A DNA stretch of 64,000 nucleotides from Inia geoffrensis (GCA_036417435.1 CM070909.1:10882597-10946596); one strand, 5' to 3'. Shown: positions 37,520 to 50,456, counted from the stretch's first letter. Notes: a model not told the origin generated them from the sequence alone. Numbers and translations: made by a program.

Positions 37520-38050
37520 ATGGAATACTATTCAGCCATAAAAAGAAGGAAATCCTGTCAATTGTGGTAAAATGGATGAAATTTGAGGGTGTTATGCTAA
37601 GTTAAATAAATCAGACAGAGGAAGACAAACGCTGTATGATCTCCCTTATATGTGAATTGAAAACAAAACAAAACAAAAAAACCTCATAGAAATAGAGACA
37701 AGATTTGTGGTTGCCAGAGGCTGGGTGAGGTGAATGGGGGAAGTAAATAAAGGAGGTCAAAGGGTACAAACTTCCAGTTATAAGATAAATTATGGGGAGG
37801 TAATGTACAGTATAATAACTATAGTTAACAGTACTGTATTGTATATTTGAAAGTTACTAAGAGAGTAGATCTTAAAAGTTCTAATCACAAGGGGAAAATG
37901 GTAACTATGTAAGGTAATTGATGTTAAAGTTTATTATGTTAGTCATTTTGCAATATATACATATATCAAGTGATTATGTTGTACACCTTAAGCTTACACA
38001 ATATTATATATCAGTTATATCCAATAAGCTGGAAAACACACACACACACA
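35510..38050 (+). repeat. Composite L1: 5' UTR fragment joined to ORF2 reverse-transcriptase and 3' end
   Basis: 5' UTR-like text ('gtgatgtcaccaagatggaa') runs to about 35690. The sequence then jumps to ORF2 RT text ('atctcaatagatgcagaaaa') without ORF1 or the endonuclease. The RT active-site region is decayed (FAGVM where the family has FADDM, near 36058). It continues through the ORF2 C-terminus and 3' UTR to a CA-rich end near 38050. Many stops and shifts are present. Confidence 0.85.
37441..37520 (+). repeat. (TA)n(CA)n compound microsatellite within the L1
   Basis: About 32 AT units followed by about 8 CA units, in the ORF2 C-terminal part of the L1. Confidence 0.95.
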
Positions 38051-38571
38051 AAATCTTGGCTTGGTGATCTTTTTAACCAAAGAGGTGGTGATAATACTGC
38101 CTGGAAATCCACAAGAAGCCTGGCTTCAGGAGTGCTATTTCAAGAAGGAAATTTTCCTTTTAGTAATTTAGGGGAAGCTGATTTTGTTTAAGTTTACCTT
38201 TATCCTAAGAATGTAGTGAGGGTTGCCAGATTTAGAAAATAAACATACTTTGAAAAAATAAAGATTCTCTACAAATTCACTATCTCAACTCACTCTAAAA
38301 GCTATTATATATTAAAATATCAATTTTCCTTACAACCAGCAAGAGTTTTAGTGAGTTAGTTAACCCACATATCAATAGCAGACAATAAATAGATAAGATA
38401 CATGTGACACAAAGCAGAGTGGTTTTTTTAAATGAAAATAATATATTTTGATATAATATTTTAAAAACTTCAATGTAATGTCAATCATAGCTTTACCAAA
38501 AATGTCAGAGCTATCATTGATATAACAATTAGTTTTTAAAACATGTTTGCATTAAATGTAGCAGACTGAAT
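38050..38571. other. Intergenic, nothing recognised
   Basis: Unique AT-rich sequence with no open coding structure. Confidence 0.4.
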
Positions 38572-38700
38572 GACTTCCCTGGTGGTCCAGTGGTTATGAC
38601 TCTGCACTCCCAATGCAGAGGGCACAGGTTCGATACCTCATCAGGGAACTAAGATTCCACATGCCACACCATGCAGCCAAAAAAAATTAAAAACCACCAA
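38572..38700 (+). repeat. Short tRNA-derived SINE, sense
   Basis: It runs from 'gacttccctggtggtccagt' to 'accatgcagccaaaaaaaat'. Flanks 'tgtagcagactga' and 'tgtagctactga' are an approximate duplication. Confidence 0.85.
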
Positions 38701-38795
38701 AAAAATTGTAGCTACTGAGAAACCAGTTAGGAGCCTGAATATTTTCCCACATACTAGACATAATTATAATTCTTGATCTAGAGTTTGATATATAT

Positions 38796-39710
38796 ATACA
38801 CTTCTTTATCCACTCATCTGTTGATGGACACGTAGGTTGCTTCCATGTCTTGGCTTTTGTAAATAGTGCTGCTACGAACATTGGGGTGCATGTATCTTTC
38901 CAAATTAGTGTTTTTGTTTTTTCCCACATATATACCCAGGAGTGGAATTGCTGCATGATATAGTAGGTCTATTTTTAGTTTTATGAGGAACCTCCAAATT
39001 GTTTTCCACAGTGGTTGCACCAATTTACTTTCCCACCAACAGTGTACAAGGGTTCTCTTTTCTCCACATCCTCTCCAACATTTGTTATTTGTAGACTTGT
39101 TGATGATGGCCATTCTGACAGACGTGAGGTGGTATCTCATTGTTGTTTTAATTTTCATTTCTCTAATAATTAGTGATGTTGAGCATCTTTTCATCGGCCT
39201 GTTAGACATCTGTATGTCTTCTTTGGAGAAGTGTCTATTTAGGTCTTCTGCTTATTTTTTGACTGGGTTTTTTTTTTGATATTGAGTTGTATAAAAGAAT
39301 GAAATTCTGTCATTTGCAGCAATGTGGATGGACATAGAGAATATGCTTAGAGAAGTAAGTCAGAGTAATATACTTTATTATATTACTTATATGTGTAATC
39401 TAAAAAATAATACAAATGAACATATATGCAATACAGAAACAGACTCACAGATATAAAAAACAAACTAGTGGTTACCAAAGGGAAGAGGCAAGGAGGAAGG
39501 GCACATTAGATGTATGGGATTAAGAGACACAAAGTACTCTGTATAAAATAGATAAACAACAGGGATACATTGTATAGCATAAGGATATATTGTATAGCCA
39601 TTATCTTATAATAACTTTCAAAGGAGTATAATCGGTAAAAACACTGAATCACTATGCTGTACACCTAAAACTAATATAACATTGTAAATCAATTATACTT
39701 TAAAAAATAC
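38796..39710. repeat. L1 3' end with a 5' inversion (twin-primed insertion)
   Basis: 38796-39286 is L1 ORF2 C-terminal sequence in antisense. 39290-39710 is L1 3' sequence in sense, from 'agaatgaaattctgtcattt' through the 3' UTR end. In an intact L1 these two segments are adjacent, so the left half has simply been flipped. Confidence 0.85.
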
Positions 39711-40330
39711 AAAGAATAAGGAAAATACATTTGTTAAAGGCCACTAAGAATCACAGTGAGATTTGAGATCCTGATGCAAATTAGCACCAGGCACTTTGAA
39801 TCCCTACATCAGATATATGCAACCTGAACGCAGAAAGAGAGAAGATGGAATTTAATTCAGGTGAGTGCAAGTTAATTAGGTATACACACTGGAAAATGAG
39901 CAGCTAGTGACAATGCAATCATACATGAGACTCACTATAAGGTCTAAGTTTATGTGACTAAGTCATGTCAGTGGTGATGAATAAGGAGAAAATAAAAGTT
40001 AAGAAATTAGTGCCTTAATGACATTCAAAAAGAAATTCAGTGGAATGAAGAAAGTTAATAGAAAGGATAAATGTTATCCTCATAAATATTTTTAAGATAT
40101 TTAATGTTCCAAAGATGGATTTGCTTCTGATCTTCTGTCTCAAATTAATGGACCCCTTGAGACTGAGATACATTTTTCTGGATTTCCACTACTGATTCTC
40201 AAACTTGTATGGCACATTGAGAACTCTAAAATATGTTCATTGAGTTAAGGAATGGAGGGCGGAAGGGGAAAAGAAAAAAACAAAACAAAACAGATGTCAT
40301 TATTTGACTTCCTAATTAATATAGTCACTT
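39710..40330. other. Intergenic, nothing recognised
   Basis: Unique sequence between two L1 elements, with an (AAAAC)-rich stretch near 40270-40292. Confidence 0.4.
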
Positions 40331-40334
40331 TTAT

Positions 40335-42345
40335 TTTTTACATCTTTATTGGAGAATAATTGCTTAACAATGTTGTGCTAGTTTCTGCTGTATAATAAAG
40401 TGAATAAGCTATATGTATACATACATCCCCATACCCCTCCCTCTTGCGTCTCCCTCCCACCCTCCTATCCCACCCCTCTAGGTGGTCACAAAGCACCGAA
40501 CTGATCTCCCTGTGCTACGCGGCTGCTTCCCACTAGCTATCTCTTTTACATTTGGTAGTGTATACATGTCAATGCTACTCTCACTTCATCCCAGCTTACC
40601 CTAACACCCCTCCGTGTCCTCAAGTGCATTCTCTACGTCTGTGTCATTATTCCTGTCCTGTCCCTAGGTTCATCAGAACCTTTTTTAAAATTCCATACAT
40701 ATGTGTTAGCATATGGTATTTGTTTTTCTCTTTCTGACTTACTTTACTCTGTATGACAGACTCTAGGTCCATCCACCTCAGTACAAATAACTCAATTTCA
40801 TTTCTTTTTATGGCTGAGTAATATTCCACTGTGTATATGTGCCACATCTCCTTTATCCATTCATCTGCTGATGGACACTTAGGTTGCTTCCATGTCCTGG
40901 CTATTGTAAATAGAGCTGCAATGAACATTGTGGTACAGGTCCCTTTTGAATTATGGTTTCCTCAGGGTATATGCACAGTAGTGGGATTGCTGGGTCATAT
41001 GGTAGTTCTATTTTTGGTTTTTTAAGGAACCTCCATACTGTTCTCCATAGTGGCTGTATCAATTTACATTCACACTAACAGTGCAAGAGGGTCTATTTTT
41101 CCAGACACTCTCCAGCATTTTTGGTTTGTAGATTTTTTGATGATGGCCATTCTGACTGGTGTGTGTTGATACCTCATTGTGGTTTTGATTTGAATTTCTC
41201 TAATGATTAGTGATGTTGAGCATTCATTCATGCGTTTGCTGGCACTCTGTATATCTTCTTTGGAGAAATGTCTATTTAGGTCTTCTGTCCATTTTTGGAT
41301 TGGGCTGTTTGTTTCTTTTGATACTGAGCTGCATGTGTTGGTTGTATATTTTAGAGATTAATCCTTTGTAGGTTGCTTTGTATGCAAATATTTTCTCTCA
41401 TTCTGAGGGTTGTCTTTTTGTCTTATTTATCATTTCCTTTGCTGTGCAAAGCCTTTAAGTTTCATTAGGTCCCATTTGTTTATTTTTGTTTTTATTTCCA
41501 TTACTCGAGGAGGTGGGTCAAAAAGGATATTGCTGTGATTTATGTCATAGAGTATTCTGCCTATGTTTTCCTCTAAGAGTTTTATAGTGTCTGGCCTTAC
41601 ATTTAGGTCTTTAATCCATTTTGAGTTTATTTTTGCATATGGGGTTAGGGAATATTCTAATTTCATTCTTTTACATGTAGCTGTCCAGATTTCCCAGCTC
41701 CACTTATTGAAGTGACTGTCTTTTCTCCATTCTATGTTCTTGCCTCCTTTGTTGTAAATTAGGTGACCATATGTGCATGGGTTTACCTTTGGGCTTTCTA
41801 TCCTGTACCATTGATCTATATTTCTGTTTTTGTGCCAGTACCATACTGTCTTGATTACTGTCGTTTTGTAGTATAGTTAGAAGTCAGGGAGCCTGATTCC
41901 TCCAGCTCCGTTTTTCTTTCTCAAGATTGCTTTGGCTATTCAGGGTCTATTGTGTTTCCATACAAATTGTAAAATTTTTTTTCTAGTTCTGTGAAAAATG
42001 CCATTGGTAGTTTGATAGGAATTGCATTCAATCTGTGATTGCTTTGGGTGGTATAGTCATTTTCATAATGTTGAGTCTTCAACTCCAAGAACATGGTATA
42101 TCTCCCCATCTGTTTGTATACTCTTTGATTTCTTTCATCAGTGTCTTATAGTTTTCTGCATAGAGGTCTTTTTTTCTCCTTAGGCAGGTATATTCCTAGG
42201 TATTTTATTCTTTTTGTTGCAATAATAAATGGGAGTGCTTCCTTAGCTTCTCTTTCAGATTTTTCATTGTTAGTGAATAAGAATGCAAGAGATTTCTGTG
42301 CATTAATTTTGTATCCTGCTACTTTACCAAATTCACTGATTAGCT
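40335..42345 (-). repeat. 5'-truncated L1, antisense, about 2 kb
   Basis: It starts at the L1 terminus in reverse ('catctttattggagaataat') and runs back through the 3' UTR and ORF2 C-terminus. It breaks inside the reverse-transcriptase domain at the counterpart of the LINEF sequence (near 42335). The longest residual reverse frame, at 41430-41666, includes [20 protein letters not shown], an L1 ORF2 C-terminal segment. It is moderately diverged. Confidence 0.9.
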
Positions 42346-42384
42346 ACAGAATTAGCTACACTGATTAGCTACAGAATTAGCTAC
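42335..42384 (+). repeat. Perfect 25-bp tandem duplication at the L1 5' edge
   Basis: The unit begins actgattagctacagaatta and ends gctac. It is present at 42335-42359 and again at 42360-42384 without a mismatch. Confidence 0.95.
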
Positions 42385-44495
42385 TACAGAGTCATGGAGT
42401 AGAGGTTCTACTGAAATATAGAAATCCAACACAGTAAATTTGCTTAAAATCTCAACTATTGAAACAGAAGAGCCAACAAATACCACGTCCACGAGAAGGC
42501 AGATTAGTCCCTCTCAAACCATGTTATGCCTCCAGGAAGGAAACAGAGCAAGGGGACACTGAAAGGTTATTTCAGAACCTTACTTGGTGCCTGACTAAAG
42601 ACTCCTATGTCTTTAATAAGAAAGGAGCCACTGTAACTCCACTTATGCTGGTCGTTGTAACCTGAACTAACTGCATTGTTGTCACTGCCAGCATGTAGAT
42701 AAATTTAATAGTGGCAGCCACTAAAGACATTGCTTGCATCTCACTGCAAATTTCCCAAGCACAGCTCACTGAGATGGATGACTGCTGTACACAATTGTAT
42801 AGACATTAATTTGGAAACACTTTTGTATTTCCAAGATGGCATCTAGTGTTCATACACACCAATAGGGCCACTCTTAACCATACTTTTGCTCATGCCTGTC
42901 TATGTTTGCACTGTATTCCAGCTCTGAAATTATGGGACCCTGGCCCACTTCTTATTCATGCGCAGCCACTCTCCTATATTTCCTGGAATTTTCTTTGGTG
43001 CTAGAATAGTGAATCCTAGGTGCTTGTTGAGCTCTTCAATCAGGGCAAAGGACAAATAGTCTGGCATTTCCAGAGGGGCCTGACAGATCTCTGCTGGAAG
43101 TATGTGAATATATCCAACCCTGGAAGCAGGTAGGTGTTAACATGTGAGTAACTTTTCCCTTCTTTGTATTTCAGGTTCGGTTAGGCTGACCTAATCAGTC
43201 CTTTATTACTCTTGTAGGCAGTACTCCGGAGAAAAACCTTGCCATGCTCTGGCTACTAATTTTTGTGCCTTGTAAGGATATTTGTCTGTCTGTTAAGCTT
43301 AAAGTAAAATAAAAAATGGCAAAATTTTAGAAACATATTAATTGTTGCCCACATTCCCCTCCACAATCATTTCTTTTTATTTTTACTTTTTCTTTGTAAC
43401 TGACATTTTGTTACTAGTAAAGCATCAGAAAGTTGTTGATTATATTTTCTGTCAAAACGTTGGAGTATAGATGTTTCTGATTAAAAGTGGATTCATCTGC
43501 TTTGGAAACAAACTAAAAATTAACTTGACATTCTCTAAGGAAAAGAAAATAATTCAGGACTCTTGACTGAAGTTTGGCCATTCTTTCCGAGACAGCTAGA
43601 TTTAGAATAAGGAAGCCCTTCCAGGCTTGGATTACACATTTCCTAGTAACACTCCGAGGTCTATTTTAGTAAAGGAGCCAGATGAATGTTAGCGCCTCAA
43701 CGGTGGATGCCAAGCTGCATGACTTGCTTATTCACTTTTTTTCAAGTCTGTTGAGTTGTCTCTTTCACTGTGTGTCTTTGCTTCACTGTCTGAATCAAAA
43801 TTTTATCATACTTCATACTTGTACAGCTTTTCAAATCCTCCTTCTTTGTTTTATACTGCTCCATCTGACAAACTTTTCTACACGTGAGTGGTCTTATTGT
43901 TAGACTCCTGCGATAGAATTAAAATACCACCTTGCAAAGATTTTCGTTTTCTTTTTGTGTTTGGCAATTAGTAGGTATTCAGCAATCATTTCTTAAATCA
44001 AGAAACCACTTTTGGCTTGAAAGATTTTTCAAAGCAAATGTTGATGCTTCTTAATGTAATAGTTGGGTAAACTCTCAATCATTTAATAATGGAATATCTT
44101 TAAAAGAGCGATTTATTTTTACAACGTTGATTTTTAACCCATTCAGATATCAGTTTCACTTTTTCATGAAAGCTGTTCCTACTTTGAATCCATAAAAATC
44201 TTATGATTTTTTATACAAGAGAAAATATGATTCTGTTCTCTCTAGAGTGTTGAAGAGGAAGCGTGAAAATCACTCAGATTAAGTAATGGTAGTTTCAAAA
44301 CATTTAGCCATTATTTTAAAGGCAGGACCAAGTAAAGAGCAAGGATGTGATACTTTTCTTGGATGCCTCCACATTTTCAGCAATTTCTCATAGTTTTCCA
44401 TAGTAGAATAGCAACACCCAACATTCACTTTCTTCTCATGTTAATTACTGGGAGCAGAAAGAGAATTAATTACATTTAAAGGACCTGGGAGAAAG
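42385..44495. other. Intergenic, with no repeat family I can name
   Basis: 42400-43330 has LTR-like features (moderate GC, an AATAAA near 43308-43315) but no terminal TG/CA pair could be confirmed. 43331-44495 looks unique. Frames of 68 and 73 codons have no domains. Confidence 0.35.
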
Positions 44496-44497
44496 TA

Positions 44498-46320
44498 GAG
44501 GCATACCTCAGAGATATTGCAGGTCCTGACCACCTCAATAAAGCAAGTATCAAAATAAAGTGATTCACATGAATTTTTTGGTTTTCCAGTGCATATGAAA
44601 GTTATGTTGACACTATACTGTAGTCTATTGAGTGTGCAATAGCATTATGTCTAAAGCAACAATGTATATACCTTAATTAAAAAATACTTCATTGCTAAAA
44701 ATTGCTAACCATCGTGTGAGCTTCCAGCGAGTCATAATCTTTCAGCTGCTGGAGGGTCTTGCCTCGATGTTGACAGCTGCTGACTGATCAGAGTCGTGGT
44801 TGCTGAAGGTTGGGGTCACCGTGGCAGTTTCTTAAAATAAGAGAGCAGTGAAGTTTGCCACATCAATTGATTCTTCCTTTTACAAACAATTTCTCTGCAG
44901 CACGCAATGCTATTTGATAGCACTTTACCCACAGTAGAACTTCTTTCAAAATTGGAGTCAGTCTTCTCAAAACCTGCAGCTGGCTTATAAACTAAGTTTT
45001 TATAATATTCTAAATCCTTTGTTGTCATCTCAACAACCTTCACCGCATCTTCACCAGGAGTAGATTTCATCTCAAGAAACCACTTTCTTTGCTCATCCAT
45101 AAGAAGCAACTCCTTATCCATTCAAGTTTTAACAGGAGATTGCAGCAATTCAGTCACATCTTCAGGCTCCACTTCTAATTCTAGTTCTCTTGCTGTTTCC
45201 ACCACATCTGCCATTACTTCCTCCAGTGAAGACTTGAACCCCTCCAAATCATCCACGAGGGTGGGAACCATTTTATTCCAAGCTCCTATTAATGTTGACA
45301 TTTTCATTTCTTCTCATTAGTCATGAATGTTCTTAATGCCATTTAGAATGGTGGATCCTTTCCAGAAGGTTTTTAATTTACTTTGCTCAGTTCCATCAGA
45401 GGAGTCACTGTCTATGGCAGCCAAGGCCTCGTGAAATATATTTCTTAAACAATAAGACTTGAAAGTCAAAATTACTCCTTGAACCCTGGGCTGCAGAATG
45501 AATGTTGTGTTGTGTTATGTTTTCACGCATGAAAACAACGTTAGTCTCGTTGTGCATCTTCTTCAGAGCTCTTGGGTGACTCAGGTGAATTGTCAGTGAT
45601 CAGGAATATTTTGAAAGGAATCTTTTTTTCTGAGCAGTTGTCTCAACAGTGGGCTTACAATATTCAGTAAACCATGTTGTAAACAGATGTGCTGTCATCC
45701 AGGCTTTTTTTTTTTTTTGGTCCCATTTACAGAGCACAGGCAGAGCAGATTTAGCATAATTCTGAAGGGGCCCTAGAATTTTCAGAATGATAAATGAGCA
45801 CTGGCTTCAACTTCAAGTCACCGGCTGCATTAGCCCCTCACAAGAGAGTCAGCCTGTCCTTTGAAGTTTCGAAGCCAGGCACTGACTTCTCTCCAGCTGT
45901 GAAAGTCCGAGATGGCATCTTTTTCCAATATAAGGCTGTTTCACCTACCTTGAACATCTGTTGTTGAGTGTGTAGCCACCTTATTAATTATCTGAGCTGG
46001 ACCTTCTGGATAACTTGCCTCAGTTTGTACATCAGCACTTGTTGCTTCACTTGGCACTTGTATGTTATGGAGACGGCTTCTTTCCTTAAGCCTCATAAGT
46101 TAATCTCCACTGGCTTCGAATTTTGTTTTGCAGCTTCCTCCCTCTCTCGGCCTTCGCAGAATTGGAGAGAGTTAGGGCCTTGCTCTGGACTAGGGTTTGA
46201 TTTAAGGGAATGTTGAAGCTGGTTACAAACCTTACATCTGTAACAAAAAAAAAACCCCCAAAACCCCACAGTACCTGCAAAGTGCAATAAAGAAAAGTGA
46301 AATTATAGGAGGTATGCCTG
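44498..46320 (-). mobile_element. Tigger1 DNA transposon, with TA target sites
   Basis: The + strand begins 'gaggcatacctcagagatat' and ends 'ggtatgcctg', an inverted pair, bounded by TA at 44496-44497 and 46321-46322. At about 1.8 kb it is shorter than the roughly 2.4 kb full-length Tigger1, so it carries deletions. Transposase remnants lie on the - strand. Confidence 0.93.
44816..45307 (-). pseudogene. Tigger1 transposase C-terminal remnant (TIGD1-related)
   Basis: Two consecutive frames share one reading frame and are separated by TGA at 45122-45124, where the family has Trp. The upstream frame includes ARELELEVEPEDVTELLQSP. The downstream frame includes [20 protein letters not shown] and ends in [11 protein letters not shown]. 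These match the C-terminus of pogo-type Tigger transposases. The DNA-binding and DDE catalytic parts further upstream are too decayed to read. It is non-functional. Confidence 0.9.
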
Positions 46321-46322
46321 TA

Positions 46323-49230
46323 AACAGAATACAGGCCATTTCTATTCCTTTTATGTTTCTAGTTTTCAACCCTTGAAGGAATCTATAACCAGGAAAGAAA
46401 ATCATATTAAACAAGTAAATTACAAAACTTCATATATATGATGTAAAAATTCTCCGCTATCTTAAGGGAACAGGATACAATCAAATTCCTTAGTATAACA
46501 AAGGAAGTTTTTCTCAACCAAGACATGTTATATTTTCTACTTTATGTCATGTAGCAGACTTATAGCACCTGAATTCTTATACGCACCTCTCTGATGTTGT
46601 TGATAAAATGTGCTATAATTTTCTAACCTTTTCAGTAGACATAGATCTTAAAATAAGATGTAATATATATTCGTATCATTCTACCCCTAGTGCCTGTTGG
46701 AACACTGTAAACATAATATTCACATGTAGTGAATAGCAAACATCCTTTAAGTGTTACAGCCAAATTATAATATTACTTCCATCTTTGCACTTAATCTTTT
46801 TGGTCAAAGATTTCTCACCTCTCTTACCACATACATACCCACAAACATGCTCACCTATAAACACACATGCACACACAAATAGAAGAAGGAGGGAAAGGTA
46901 AGATTTCCACCATGAAATCTAACTTCAAACGAATCCAAATAAATTCTAACAACGACCACCCAGCTCGGTGCCAATATCCTCTTCAAGTGAATTATTTTAT
47001 ATATGTAAGTATCATAAAATTCACAAATAGATATTAGTGTATACACACAGATATTTTTAAAAATTAAATTATGCTTCTTAGGAGACAGAAGGCATGAAAT
47101 CAGGGGAATTAGGAAACAAAGCATATAACTGAAAGCTTGCTAAGACTTTAAAAATGACCTTAAGTTGTACAAGATTATGGTAAGAACTTGGTTTAATTAT
47201 TTGTCTAAATCTGGGTTTTACCTCCATAAGAACAATCAGATATTTCATAGTCAATTATGCATGTAGTATGTATAGTATATAAATATGCAAATATATGTAA
47301 TTACTATGTAATAATATCCAATGCGTCGGTGGCTATTTATGTATCTAAAACCAAATAAAGACTCAAAATTACCAGGATAGTTGAAGCAAAATCACATATA
47401 TTCTCTTACAATTATGCTAAGTGACTCTCCACATTTTTATGTATTACAGGTTGACAAAACTTAGTGAGACTCAGTTCAGCCATTGCTATATCTAGGTGAC
47501 TTGGAGCATATTTCTTTGACAAAACTGTGGCTTCAACTATGAAATTTAAGAAATAATGCTATTAATAACGTAGGGTAAATGAAGATTATAAAGGTAAATC
47601 ATGCAAAGTATCTCACACAAGACTGGCATAAACCCCAAAATAATTTTACTATTTTACAGATAGTTATTAAATATAATATATATAATAAATTATAGACCAC
47701 CTCTCGACTAAAGAATTAAAGACTGAATCATAAAATTTTAACAATAATCCTTTATGTGAATCTTTTTTCTCAGCTTCATTTCAGGCTAGTGGAGCTTGGA
47801 AGTGTGTAAATTGACACTCATCACTGGATGAGTGCTTAGCCCAAAAGTTAAAAGGTGCGTTCTTCAAACTGACAGGTCTTTACCAAGTTGAATAATCTCC
47901 TGTTTGGGTACTGATTCTTACTATTCTTCGAGAATCCTTTTAGTTCCCCTGTCTTTTTCTCTATGCCTTTTTCATTAACAGATTTTGACTATAGAGCTTT
48001 TCAATGTAGATATTTTTGCCTAAAGGCCCAAAAAGAGGCTCGGTGCCATTTTAATGACACTTAGTAAAAAAAATACTTGTGCTTTAGATTTCAAAAAGTG
48101 ACCAATTTGTCACCTTTGGTGTGTTATTTGAGTGATAACCCAGAGGCTCTCCAACAGCTCACCACAGAGACACTGTTTCCAGCTACGTGGGGGAAGACAA
48201 GCCACAGCTGCAGCCAAAGAGCAAGCTCTTTGCAGCTCTTCCGTGAAGCCTTTACACTTTGCTTAATTCTCAGGTGATGGGGCTTATCAGTTAGAAGAGA
48301 TGTATGTTAAGGGCCGACATTAAGAAATTTTGAAACAAATTGTACGTTCTCTTCACTCTGGTTTTATAAACCTCTCCCAACCCTAAACAATCAGAGAATG
48401 CCAATGTTTTATCCAAAATATACGTTACCTGTTAGATCACTATTATTTGAATGCTTCTTTTTCTCTGTAAACATCTCACTTTATAAAATAGCTATTAGGC
48501 AGAGTCGAGTGCTAAGAAAGATGTAGATATGTCCAAAAATTTCACATTGTTTTATTTCTTTCACTTGAGTCTGAGTAAGCTATTCCTAAACCAGATACAG
48601 AATTGATTGCTGCTGTGGTTTTATTGTTTGTTTATCCTTTTATTTCTTTTGAGGGGAAACTGTACTCTTGGCACTTTTAACTTCATGCAAAAAAGGGACA
48701 CTTTCTTGTGTAATGTCTCTGGTCAATATCTATGATTGAATTTGTAACTGTCAGTTAAAATTGTAACAGTAAAGTGATACCGTACTTGTAAAAACAACAG
48801 TGCAGTATCCAAAACCAATAATATAATTATAAAGATATTGGGTAACATGTCAGAGGTCAAATTAAAATAATATGTTGAACAAGAACTGAAAATCAGATTC
48901 TCACCAATGGCAAATATTTCTCACTTGATTGGAGCTACAAGGTGATCATCTCTACTTCTTAGAGAAGGCCAGAGCAAGACCTGTTAAAGAACAATCCTAA
49001 TTAATTCTTAGAAAACTTTCATCAGTGGAAATGAATGACCAATAAGAGGCCAGCTACTCAATTTTAAATGGTGTCAGGATCTAGGAAAAGATTATTCAGA
49101 GGTGGGAGAAATTTAAATGATTTCCTATTGCTAGGTATACTTGTGTGATCTTCACTTTAAAGAAGGTATTGCACAGAGAATTTCTGGTGTATTAATAAAT
49201 TTATGCATCAGTAAAACAGTGAAATACCAA
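46323..49230. other. AT-rich intergenic sequence
   Basis: No convincing exon or repeat was found. A CA-rich patch lies at 46860-46877. An exon-like 36-base unit at 48429-48464 (- strand) is discussed under rejected items. Confidence 0.4.
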
Positions 49231-49243
49231 AATACTTCACTAG

Positions 49244-49365
49244 AGGGACTTCCCTGGTGGTCCAGTGGTTAAAACTCTGTGCTTCCACTGCAGGGGCACA
49301 TGATTGATCCCTGGTTGGGGAACTAAGATCCTGCATGCTGCATGGCCAAAACAAAAACAAAAACA
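49244..49365 (+). repeat. Short tRNA-derived SINE, sense
   Basis: It runs from 'agggacttccctggtggtcc' to (AAAAAC)n. Flanks aatacttcactag / aataattcactag are the target duplication with one mismatch. Confidence 0.9.
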
Positions 49366-49398
49366 AAATAATTCACTAGGATTAAATATAGTCATCCT

Positions 49399-49995
49399 CA
49401 TGGAAGCAACCTAAGTGTCCATCAACAGATGAATGGATAAAGAAGATGTGGCACATATATATACAATGGAATATTACTCAGCCATAAAAAGAAACAAAAT
49501 TGAGTTATCTGTAGTGAGGTGGATGGACCTAGAGTCTGTCATACAGAGTGAAGTAAGTCAGAAAGAGAAAAACAAATACCGTATGCTAACACATATATAT
49601 GGAATCTAAAAAAAAAAAATGGTCATGAAGAATCTAAGGGCAAGGCGGGAATAAAGACACAGACCTACTAGAGAATGGACTTGAGGATATGGGGAGGGGG
49701 AAGAGTAAGCTGTGACAAAGTGAGAGAGTGTCATGGACATATATACACTACCAAGCGTAAAATAGATAGCTAGTGGGAAGCAGTCACATAGCACAGGGAG
49801 ATCAGCTCGGTGCTTTGTGACCACCTAGAGGGGTTGGATAGGGAGGGTGGGAGGGAGGGAGACACAAGAGGGAAGAGATATGGGAACATATGTATATGTA
49901 TAACTGATTCACTTTGTTATAAAGCAGAAACTAACACACCATTGTAAAGCAATTATACTCCAATAAAGATGTTAAAAATATATATATATATATAT
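49399..49995 (+). repeat. 5'-truncated L1 3' end, sense
   Basis: About 600 bases: the ORF2 C-terminus ('ggaagcaacctaagtgtcca'), then the 3' UTR, ending in a (TA)n tract that replaced the A tail. The perfect duplication atatagtcatcct lies at 49386-49398 and 49996-50008. Confidence 0.92.
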
Positions 49996-50008
49996 ATATA
50001 GTCATCCT

Positions 50009-50442
50009 AAGGTGGAAAGACATACACACTCAGCACTACAATAAGCATGTTATGTGTGCTAAATAAATGTTAAAATTCTCCCCTACTGAACCAGTTCATT
50101 AAAATGAAAATTAGTAAACAAAGGTAAAGTTTCCATTACTTATCTTGCCTTTAACAACCTTACTTCAGAGTAACAAAATAATTGGTGGTAATTATTTTCT
50201 AGACTACAAAAACAGATGTGATGGTGTTTACATGAATTTACACGTGATAAAATTACATAAAACTATATACATATACACACACACATAAGTGAATAAATGC
50301 ATGTGAAATCTGAATAAGGACTATAGATTGTACTAATGTTGATACCTTGGTTTTGATGTTGTGCTCTAGCTATGTAAGATGTTACAAGGGATCTCCCTGT
50401 ACTGTATATTTTTACAACTTTCTATCAATCTATATTCATTTC
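50009..50442. other. Intergenic, nothing recognised
   Basis: AT-rich, with a short CA patch near 50272-50285. Confidence 0.4.
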
Positions 50443-50456
50443 AAAATAAAAAGTGA

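Noticed and set aside
37441..37520. Possible CRISPR-like or satellite array.
   Set aside because: Simple dinucleotide repeat without spacers.
48429..48464. A 36-base - strand unit with AG acceptor, GT donor and phase-1 borders, reading KKKHSNNSDLT, that could be another receptor cytoplasmic exon.
   Set aside because: Weak polypyrimidine tract, very short, no neighbouring exon to join. One match of this sort is expected by chance.
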